64,000 nt of DNA from Athripsodes cinereus (Eukaryota > Arthropoda > Insecta > Trichoptera > Leptoceridae): assembly GCA_947579605.1 (NCBI GenBank), contig OX388312.1, positions 24,575,313 to 24,639,312 of the forward strand. Reading direction: 5' to 3'. A program made the position numbers and the translations under genes. Positions 55,086 through 64,000 of this stretch are shown in pieces (position 1 is the stretch's first letter; every line of letters starts with the position of its first letter). The notes under the pieces were generated by a model that was not told where the DNA came from, made no database searches, and saw only the letters and a program-made list of their open reading frames with translations.

Positions 55086-57545
55086 TATAATTTATATAAC
55101 AGGTTACAATGTGACATGTAATGATAATGGTGTAAGGCTGTGAATGATGTACGTTATGATGAAATAAATAAAGTAATTCAATTTTCATCGTAAACTAATC
55201 ATAATATATTTGTCATGTAAATTATAAGTTATTAATTATATTATTAAAATGAAACACTTGTAGAGCATTAATTATTACCATTGCTTACGTATATTATAAA
55301 TTCACAATTATTACCAACTAAGCATAAGGCAATAAGTGAGGTACCAAGTAATATTATACGCATCACTAAATTCAAATTGAATCCTTTTTCCTTCCTTTTT
55401 CATGTAAATTTGAGATGTTCGAGGTATAGTCATTGCCGTGCATTGCTATAATTTGTAACTTATTCTAGGCAATTAATTAGTTATAAAAGGATTTATTGTC
55501 ATGAAATATGGTCCTTAATATCTCCTGTGTATGAGTATAAAATACTTATATGTATGCTATTATAGTATCATAAAATATTGAAACATAAAATATGATTCGA
55601 TTTCAAACTTGTTCATCACAGTTCCTATTTGTACAACAAGTAACTATGTATGTAATTAGATTTGATGTTATGTAATAATTTCAAGCATTAGTACTCAATG
55701 CACACTTCACATTCTGTGTCTGATTCGATGCGAGGAAGATGTCATACGATGATGAATGTGTTTCATTTTAATGACAGCAAATATGATATTAGTAGTGGTA
55801 CATATTAATGGTATGAATAATACCGAGTCTCTTGATTGAGTTATGTACCATGCAGAGTTTCTGCATTGTAATAATTTATACCACAATTCTTTAATACATA
55901 AATTTTAATTCGGACGCCATTGGAATAATTATTAAAAATACTGATTACAGCTCATTCATATTCAACAGTTTCTTATTCTCAAAAACGTTGGACATTTCTA
56001 CATACCATTACAGAAAACAAGAGCGAAATATCTTTAAACACAGTTGCACATGCTTGCCTAGTAGGTACTTACGTGTGAATAAAGGGGAATGAACTACTAC
56101 TTCCACTACTAAAAGAAAAATAAAAAGAATTTGACACTATATTTTGTCTCCGAGGAACAAGAGTACATATTAAAGAATAAGTTATTACTTAGAAAAATAA
56201 TAAAAATTATCCTCTTACATAATTTCATTCTATCAAGGAAACATAAATTATATAAAACAGTTGGAAACACAGTTGTGAGACACGTCAAAAAAATCCATAC
56301 GAATGTGATAATTTATAACTACTACGCCGAGATGTGCTCCTGATAACTCTAGGAATAATTACCTCCGTATATTATCAAGAGCCTACAACTTCAATAATAA
56401 TAACACAGGTACATTTTCTTATAATTTTATAACAGATACACACCAAGTTACATCTGATAATGTGTACGCAAACACTTTGGTATATTTATCTACTTACTCT
56501 CTGTAAGAACTTGTATTTCTTCTTGATACTTCTCGTAGAGCTTTTTTTACTATACCAGCTAATAAAACATAATATTCTACAACAACTTACTGTCCACTGC
56601 AATAATAATTATATGTCACAAGACACAAATGTATTTGTCATAAAAATAACAAAACAAATAGATGACACTTGATCCTAGTTCCTTGATCCTTTACAAAATC
56701 ATAAATAATAATAAAACTTGACTCCTAGGAATGTGTGTAATAAAATTTATATTATAAATTGCACACCACATGGAGCTAATTTGTTGTTAAATATAATTAC
56801 CTATTATAAAATTCAAAGAAAAGTTTATTCATCTCTGTATGAAAGAACTCATCTGTATATGCTAAATATTTAATTTTTTGGAGATCGTCTGCTCTACAAT
56901 GCGTCATAAATTTGATATACCCACCTACTAAATAAAATCAAAGTCCGACATATCAACTATTGAATATTGATTATCAAAAAGTTTGTATTCGTGAATCGAT
57001 TTGATGTTTTCTGAACGTGTAAACAGTAAAACAATGTTTTTCTTACTTCACGTCTAGAATCAATATAGAGGTAAATCATGTATCGAAATTATCGATAATG
57101 GAAGCATTGTTTTATCGACTGAGAGAAGAATGGGGCACTTTTTACCACATTCCCTGTTATATATTGTTATTGTTATAATACATACCTACTACATATACGA
57201 TAAATATCGTCTTATACTACTGTATACATATATTGTGTGTACTGTAATAATGAAAACTTGAAGACATATTAATACACAATACGAATACAGGTGACTAATA
57301 TTCGTCTCTCTCACGACGGCTGTTATTTTCGATGATGGATAGAGACGGAAGACGAAAGATCGGCGAATTAAATTACAGTCAAACTTGTATTATATTAGGT
57401 AAGAAATTTATTAATCGTTTAATTTATAGTATACCCCGATCACTTGTAAACGAGTGGATGACTTTTAAACATAGATAGAGAATAGAATTTACCTGATAAA
57501 AATTACTATTGATAATTCAAATTCGTAGGATATCAATTGCATACT
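55086..57545. other. AT-rich non-coding stretch
   Basis: Nothing recognised in 2.5 kb. Confidence 0.55.
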
Positions 57546-57720
57546 TAGTTCATCAGTAGCTTAGAGGTAGATTCTTGGCTTCATGCATAAGAGATGCGCG
57601 GTTCAATCCCAGGCACTGGCAAACTCTCCTTATACAACAAACGCTTTAAGCTTACGGTGATAGGTGTATAAGGATGCATTTGGGTTTATAACAAAAACCC
57701 AGATACATATTTTAAAAAAA
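57546..57720 (+). mobile_element. tRNA-derived SINE, older copy
   Basis: Box A TAGCTTAGAGG (57557-57567) and box B GGTTCAATCCC (57600-57610) are retained with changes. The body GGCAAACTCTCCTTA, GGTGTATAAGGATGCATTTG and AACCCAGATACATA ends in a short A run. Divergence and the short tail mark it as older than the copies at 12.2 and 25.6 kb. Confidence 0.85.
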
Positions 57721-57807
57721 GTCTTGTTACATCGAAAAATATGATATTATTATTGTAAAGAAGTAAAGTAGGTAATCAAACATTATTTCTGGTACGTACA
57801 CAATATA

Positions 57808-58048
57808 CTAACGAAATTTCACAACGAATCATTGGTACGTACTATCATATTAGGACAAGAGATAGTACAAACGATTCATTAGTACGAATCTATAATATTA
57901 ACTTTTCACAAACAAACCGTTGGTAAATTTACTAACAATTTGGTTTGCAAAAAGTTAATATTATAGATTCGTACTAATGAATCGTTTGTACTATCTCTGG
58001 TCCTAATCTGATAGTACGTATCAATGATTCGTTGTGAAATTTCGTTAG
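57808..58048. repeat. 241-bp near-perfect palindrome
   Basis: Left arm 57808 to about 57925 and right arm about 57931-58048 pair almost throughout, with only a few mismatches and a loop of a few bases. Arms start CTAACGAAATTTCACAACGA. Within an arm, AACGAATCATTGGTACGTAC and AACGATTCATTAGTACGAAT are similar, so the arm itself is built from degenerate repeats. No flanking duplication is evident. Confidence 0.9.
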
Positions 58049-58249
58049 AATTTTTCTCAGTGTAGATAACACTGAAATCTAAAATACAAAAATAATAATG
58101 CAATGCCCATAAGTCTGATGAGATGGTGTGTTTGAAAAAATACACTTTATTCGCTTTACGATTTAAGCTAGACATCTAAAGCAAAGTAGACCAGAGATAA
58201 AGAGGAGATGAGTGTCTATGTATAGTTGACGGATGTATGCGTGTATCAG

Positions 58250-58400
58250 AGAATGAACACAGAGTCATTTGAGTAGTGTTTAGTTGTTGGTCAGTGGTAA
58301 GTTTTGCTGGCCCGCGGCCCTGGGCATGACCGGCAACATTTCCGATCCCATCTCGCGCCGCACTGACAGTTAAATGGTGCATGCCCGGGGCAAACAGTCG
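58250..58400. other. GC-rich island, unidentified
   Basis: CCCGCGGCCCTGGGCATGAC and CGATCCCATCTCGCGCCGCA stand out against AT-rich flanks. A minus-strand open frame of 99 codons crosses it, and another minus-strand frame reads with regular Cys spacing (CPGHAP, CQCGARWDRKCC). I do not recognise either. It may be a fragment of a transposon. Confidence 0.3.
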
Positions 58401-58475
58401 ACTTGAATACTTATAATATTCAAAAAAATTATGAAATACACAATATAATAATATATTATGTACACACGCACACAT

Positions 58476-60385
58476 TCACGTCCCATATGTATGTACACAA
58501 GTCGTAATTTTTATAAAATATTCCAAACATGTATGCAGAGATGGTGTTTTAAAAGCATCAGGGATAGAAGCCAACCAGACCATGCATTAGGTACATTTTT
58601 CGAAAAAATCATGGCGTATTTTTAAAGTCACATTATTCGTACTATCCTATTATACATATTTGCCAAATATCGTTGCTCAAAGTTTCAAAAAGTTTAAGAT
58701 TCAAAGCTCATATAAAAAATAAGCAATGGGTAAGTAGTATTTCATCTGAGCTTAATAAGGAGTTATTAGAAATAATATAAGCATTCAAAGTTTCATAAGA
58801 AATTACGTATTGTGAAAATAAACATTACGTAAGGAATAATAATATATTTCATTTAATACTGTCAATTATTTCTAGACAAATAAATTAACGGATTTAAACC
58901 ACAATAGAAAATCAAGTGAGCAATCAGCGTGTGAGAAACAAACTAATAAAAAAAATCCTCGTTGTTTCAACGTATGTATGTGAAGAACGTTGGCAGTCGT
59001 ACATAGAAGGTGTATTATAGTCTTGGACTCTTGTTATTTTCATGCAAAGCGGCTCTATTAATAAATTGCAATCAGTGTCATTAAGACTTATGTATATAAA
59101 CGCAAAAGATTTGCGTGGCTCGAATGACTAACTCATCGTCCGATTCGTCTGATTGTCGAATTGTCGAACAAATTTTATTTTTATTTTATCACGTTTGACT
59201 TCGATTTTAGAACGATATTTATCAACAGGATGAAAGTCACTTTCTTTCCCAAAAATTGCGTTACATTTGAATACATGTGTACTCGTAATGATTTTTCATT
59301 TCCGTATGCCATAAGTATGTAATTTTATGAATTTTTAATATAATAAAATTTGTTATAAAATATTATAACTAGTGATAGTTCGAAGAAAAGTTAACCTAAT
59401 AAGCCGTTGCAAAGTAAGGATATAGGTATAGATATTTTGACATATAAATATTCTTATCCTAATATGTACAAATTTTCAATTATTAATATATCAAAGTACC
59501 CTACCACAGTACGAATTATACTGGCGATGACAAACATCGTAATCCGACGGTAATTTTAAATTTATAGGATAACGACCGGATTGCAAAGTGAATACGTTAC
59601 TATGGCGAACAACTGGATAACGAACTTGAAGCAACTATTTAGATATTCATAAATCTGAGGTAAATAAATGAGTTTGGCGGTAAATACTAAGTAACGTGTG
59701 CATCAGCAAAAGGAGTTAGAATTGCGTAGAATCGTGTGGGAATTATTCTTAAAGTGGAGTGTTTTATTGAGATATAATATGAAGATTATTTTCCATAGAA
59801 TATAATATATTCAAACATAATTATATATCTTTATATTTTATTATTAAGTAAGTAAGAGAATTTTGCTTTTCTAAATTACTAATGTTGTTTGTCTGTACTT
59901 GAGACAATTATTTATAGTAATTAACACCTTACTGAAATACATTTTACGTAACATTCTTATCATTTTAATTAAACATCTTATTTGCCATCGTTTTCTTGTA
60001 CATCTATCTTCTCTTATCGAATCTACTGACTATTTTGTCGTTGTCAGTCCTTAATCTTCTGCAGTACTTTCACGTCTTAAATAACATTATGTAGGTAGGT
60101 ACATCAAGGATACTTAAGTATATACTTTTCCGCCCGTTGCAAATGTTGAATCGTGCACTTAGAATAGTATACCTAACATAGGAATGTGTTTGAATATAAA
60201 ATTATATAATTGATTTTCAAATAGACGTATTCTGTGAATTTATTTGAAAAATATCAGTAAGAAGTTAAATGAAACTTTGATTTGTGAATATATGAGTTGG
60301 AGAAGAAATACAATGTGGGTTTGTTTGGTTTGTGGGTATAATGACGTATTTAGCACTAAATCACTCAGAGTCGTGGTTCTATTAA
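58476..60385. other. AT-rich non-coding stretch
   Basis: Nothing recognised. Confidence 0.55.
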
Positions 60386-60553
60386 AACGTTGGTGTGGGA
60401 ATATATGTCAGAATATTTGAAACATCAATCCCTTCGGAGAAAGAAGCGATCAATTATTTGGCTGCGGCTACATCTGTTGATTTTTGGACAAGATGGCCGA
60501 ACCATTTTTTAAATATCCCATTCCCAGTACTGAGCCTCGGCAGCATGGAATGA
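60386..60553 (+). pseudogene. Possible decayed exon, carboxypeptidase propeptide-like
   Basis: One frame is open for 55 codons and reads VRIFETSIPSEKEAINYLAA then TSVDFWTRWPNHFLN, ending at a TGA (60551-60553), after which the same frame stays open for about 70 more codons. A Y-x-V-F...EA..YL...VDFW pattern is characteristic of the activation peptide of insect zinc carboxypeptidases A/B. ATGTCAG just upstream could be a splice acceptor. No further exon was seen. The similarity is from memory and short; it may be chance. Confidence 0.25.
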
Positions 60554-61524
60554 CAATTTTGGGAGTGTACACTCAACCGAGTTTTTGTTCCCGAAGTCTC
60601 CGCCGAATATTCCCCTCACCACCAACCCTCCCTCCCTCCCTACTCGCTCTATGATATTTATCTTTATCTCACTTCAACGCTCCTCCGTCTCTCTTCAAAC
60701 TCATACACCCTGCTTTGCCGAAGGATGGACATCAACTTTTTCTGGCACTTCGACATATGGACAACTTCAATACTAAGGAGCAAATGTTTCATTTTATTAA
60801 ATGTATAATCAAACAAATTTAATCATTTCAAAAGGCTCTCTTGTTGACCGCAGATGTATTTTATTTTAGTAGATACAATTTTAAATATTTTAAGAAATAT
60901 ACAAATAACTCATAGCTGAGTAAAATTAATACTACATTAATATTAGTGACTTAAAGCAGATTCTTAATTTTACGAATATCAATTTAATTTTCATTTATTT
61001 TAGATATATGAAAAACATGTAAATGTTGGAAAACTTTAAACATCACTGCGTACAATAAAGTAAAATTAAATAAGGCCTAAATATTTTAATTTATTTAGTA
61101 AGGCATCAGTTTAAGTGAGCAGTAGAGAATGAAGTATGATAAATTCAAGTTTAAATATAAAAAAAATGTAATATTAAAAATATATGACATTGTCGGTTTG
61201 TCATTGTAAGCTCTATAGTAGTTGTTTTGGTTAATTCCTTTGTCACAATAGGACGACTCGCGTTTACACAGAACCACTTATGATTAAGATGCCTGAGACG
61301 AAGTCCTCGAAATTAGTATTCTTAAATTTTATTTTCATAAACGTTGTCCCAACTCACTTTACAGAACTTGCTTGTGTTTCGTAGACAATAATTCAAAGAT
61401 GAAAATATTGCTTGTAAGAGAACCAACTTATTAAATGTACTTTGTGTTATGTACATTACTTATGTTTATATAGTTCCTGTGTTGGAATTATTGAAAAATT
61501 GACAAACAGAATATTTATAAAGTA
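60554..61524. other. Non-coding stretch
   Basis: 60585-60720 is C-rich (CCTCCCTCCCTCCC run at about 60627) with a 63-codon frame of no recognisable family. The remainder is AT-rich. Confidence 0.45.
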
Positions 61525-61728
61525 ACTAGCGGTCCTCCCCGGCTTCGCACGGGTAGATTAAAGTTTTAGTAAAGATCCCTAAGTTTTCTGAAAATATAAT
61601 ATAGCCTATATCACCCGGGGATACTGTAGCTGTCCGACAGTGAAAGAATTCTTCAAATCGGTTCAGTAGTTTCGGAGCCTATTCAATGCAAATAATCACA
61701 TCTTTCCTCTTTATATAGACTAAAGATT
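61525..61728 (+). repeat. Widespread arthropod interspersed repeat
   Basis: ACTAGCGGTCCTCCCCGGCT at the start, TATATCACCCGGGGATACTG in the middle, then AAATCGGTTCAGTAGTTTCG and CCTCTTTATATAGACTAAAG at the end. This order is the one I know from a very common insect repeat that starts CTAGCGGTCCGCCCCGGCTT. Its class (Helitron-like or LINE tail) I cannot settle here. Confidence 0.6.
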
Positions 61729-61756
61729 TTTGCAAGTGAAATTTATGAATAAGTTC

Positions 61757-61992
61757 CCGGCGAAGAATAGATCTCCTTAACTTTTTTCTGCAATTTTCAA
61801 GTGTTTGTAAAAAGCAAGTATTAATAAACATCACTAATAAAACATTTAACATCTTCAATGATGAGTCATGCCGACAATCCTGAATGTCTTATTTCTTTAA
61901 TTGACACGGAAAGGACGTCTGCCACGTTTATTACGTACAGATGATCTACTGGTTACCCTACTTGCGGGAGATGCTGAAATGGTATACATACC
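61757..61992 (+). repeat. Family S copy, diverged
   Basis: GTTCCCGGCGAAGAATAGAT, TTTTCAAGTGTTTGTAAAAA, CAATGATGAGTCATGCC, CAATCCTGAATGTCTTATTT, GACACGGAAAGGACGTC, CTGGTTACCCTACTTGCGGG and GATGCTGAAATGGTATAC follow the family order across its length. Confidence 0.75.
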
Positions 61993-62084
61993 TATGATGA
62001 TTTATGAATTTTAAAACGAAGTTCGATTTGAAATTCAAAATACCTATATTTATGATTAGTAATGATGTAGTAGTTCAGTGTAGT

Positions 62085-62325
62085 CCTCGGTAAACAAAAA
62101 GTCACACACTCTTTTCATCAAAACTTCGAATGTCCTGTAAGAGGAAAGTATTCATAAAACTTCACATAGAAGACAATTAACATCTACAATGCAGCGATGA
62201 GGTGTGCAACTCGTCCAGAATGTCTTAATTCTTATTGGCGCAGATAGATCAACTTGCATGTTTATTACATGCAGTTAGTCCGCTGGCTACCTCACTTGTG
62301 GGATATGCCGTGATGGTATAGCACT
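62085..62325 (+). repeat. Family S copy
   Basis: TCGAATGTCCTGTAAGAGGA, GCAGCGATGAGGTGTGCAAC, CCAGAATGTCTTAATTCTTA, GCATGTTTATTACATGCAGT, CGCTGGCTACCTCACTTGTG and GGATATGCCGTGATGGTATA. It is adjacent to the copy at 61757 in the same orientation. Confidence 0.8.
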
Positions 62326-63301
62326 AGTAGCAATAGTTTTGACATAAACAAATACTGCAAAAATAGAAAAGGTACCTACTTCGATTCGTGTGAACAAACA
62401 GAATAAAGCATAGTCGGAACAATTCTATGTTTGAACTTTTAATATATGTAAACTTCCATGTTCAAACGTCTTATGGTTGTTTGTTTATTAATCTTGTTAG
62501 AATAGTATTATAATAAATTCAAAATACACGCAGCGACCTTAACCGTGTCTATATTTGAAATGGCGGGTCATGAGTTTACAATAATAATATTACCTATTCA
62601 TATTATTACAACAATATTATTTACATGAGTTATATAAGATTCAATTGAATACTAAATATTCAATAATTAGTCAAAATTACATCCTGGAAAAGTTTGATAC
62701 ACGTTTTAAATAAAAAAATATTTACACACCATTGACTCACCAAGAAAAGGGTGTGTGGTGTAGCACTAACACTGACAGTAAGGATTAGAAAAGAAATACC
62801 AAACTTTTTGCAGGCTACTCCAAAGGATAATGCCACAGAAGAATATGGATTAAAAATCATCCATAAAAATATAATACGTATTTTAGGGAAAATATTTTAA
62901 TTTTCAATTTATTCCACAGTAGGTATCTTGTTAATTATTTTCTGTGATTGAAATTTTTAGAAATTCAATTCTTAATGCATTCAATCTTGACATTTTCAAC
63001 AATTCCTGTAGTCAGCATACTATAAGTGAGAAATTGAGGACGTTCATGCAACATAGTTTAAATTATATTGTGTATTTATGTATATTATACAAAAAAAAAA
63101 AAATTCGGTATGGGTGGTAATCATCGTCTTTTTGTAGCATATGTTTTTTCACACTATGTCTTGTGTCACCACAGAACATTTTGATTTTTCGTTGAATAAT
63201 ATACAACAATATAATATTCTCATGTTTTGGACGTTTGAGTGATTTATGAATGTGTAACTGATACGTTCCTAAATAAATAGAAATATAATAATTTATTTAT
63301 C
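62326..63301. other. AT-rich non-coding stretch
   Basis: Nothing recognised. Confidence 0.55.
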
Positions 63302-63700
63302 TATCTATACTCTCGTAGCGTATCTCAAGTTGGGTATACAAAGAGAACGGAATGCCGTATTAATTTATTTCTTAAGCTTTCACCAAATTTCACATATTCC
63401 ACAAGCGGTCATCTTTGAGAATTTGATTTACGTAATCAAGCCTCGGACGGACGACTGCGCTTTTTCACAACCTCTCTTTCAGATAAATACATCCCCTTCG
63501 TAATAGTTATATCCTCCATTTGTTCCACATGTTCAAACTATCGTAATTTATTTAAAATGTTTTCTATCCACAACACTACTTTTGCATCCACTCATTCTCG
63601 TACTATCTTCATCCTCACTCACCGTTATATTAAAGCAACGTTTTACCAACCATTCAATCGCATCTCCATAGCATTTATTCCACTTTTATCCTTCCCTCAC
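63302..63700 (-). pseudogene. RTE-type LINE RT C-terminus, heavily broken
   Basis: The minus strand, read through several frame changes and stops, gives DSTRMSGCKSSVVDR, then FEHVEQMEDITITKGMY, then EVVKKRSRPSEA, then FRSLCIP near the end. This is the same order as at 54046-54345 (WFGHVERM, GRP, final RS). The 3' terminus ends GAGAGTATAGATAGATAAAT, a TAGA-type tail. Confidence 0.6.
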
Positions 63701-64000
63701 AACGCCTAGATTTAGCTTAGATATATAATGAAATAAATAATTAATTATTAACATAAAAATTATATTGCAGTAAAATCATATGGGTACAAGTGACACAATG
63801 TCCAACATAAGACAAATTAACAATATAAACTTTACAAGAACCAGCGGTAAATCAAATATTTATTGATGTTGTTTAAGAAATAATAGTCATTAAATAAGGA
63901 ATAGAATTTACTTACTTGTAACAAAACATGAATACAATATAAATTTGTACATCAAAGTGATACTAAAAAGGAATTCTGGGACAAAGTATACATTCATACC
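63701..64000. other. AT-rich non-coding end of window
   Basis: Nothing recognised. Confidence 0.5.

Noticed and set aside
61535..61560. Coding exon in the GC-rich GGTCCTCCCCGGCTTCG segment
   Set aside because: The order of blocks matches a widespread insect interspersed repeat and no frame is maintained.

Overview
The window looks like AT-rich, non-coding insect chromatin. The evidence is a background rich in A/T and short TAC/GTA-type repeats, tRNA-derived SINEs with box A/B promoters, many 5'-truncated LINE tails, several inverted-repeat DNA elements, one nearly complete two-ORF LINE and one complete LTR retrotransposon. The repeat types fit Hemiptera or Lepidoptera; the order cannot be fixed from this sequence. 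I found no convincing host gene. There are no bacterial features, no rRNA genes, no CRISPR and no genuine tRNA gene. One short stretch near 60.4 kb could be a decayed host exon (low confidence).

Layout. 0-12 kb: a LINE reverse-transcriptase (RT) tail with a perfect inverted repeat, a fold-back element, copies of an abundant short repeat (called family S here), a 56-bp minisatellite and a decayed RT remnant on the minus strand. 12-27 kb: a tRNA-derived SINE with an 82-T run, a long palindrome, a 3' fragment of the local LINE, a 745-bp TTAA-flanked terminal-inverted-repeat element, a truncated LINE, a second SINE, and more S copies. 27.3-32.4 kb: a nearly intact LINE with a frameshifted ORF1, a roughly 1-kb spacer and an uninterrupted 1001-codon endonuclease/RT ORF2. 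32-41 kb: S copies and RTE-type RT tails. 41.9-48.9 kb: a Ty3/Gypsy-type retrotransposon with two 815-bp LTRs that look identical, a GTAC target duplication, a long uninterrupted gag-pol ORF and an internal loss of most of integrase; it sits inside an older S copy. 49-64 kb: an RT tail split by a 181-bp hairpin MITE, a 942-bp Harbinger-like element, further RTE tails, a third SINE, a 241-bp palindrome and S copies.

How the parts relate. The window is a stack of nested parasites at different stages. The most striking points are three. First, each Gypsy LTR carries seven uninterrupted, alternating nGAAn/nTTCn units, an ideal heat-shock-factor site, about 107 bp upstream of a TATA box. Second, that element keeps an open reading frame and matching LTRs although most of integrase is gone, so it was probably mobilised in trans. 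Third, family S (about 19 copies) ends in the same roughly 45-bp 3' sequence and TATAG-type tail as RTE-type LINE remnants in the same window, as expected for a SINE/LINE partnership. All similarities were judged by eye; no database search was run.
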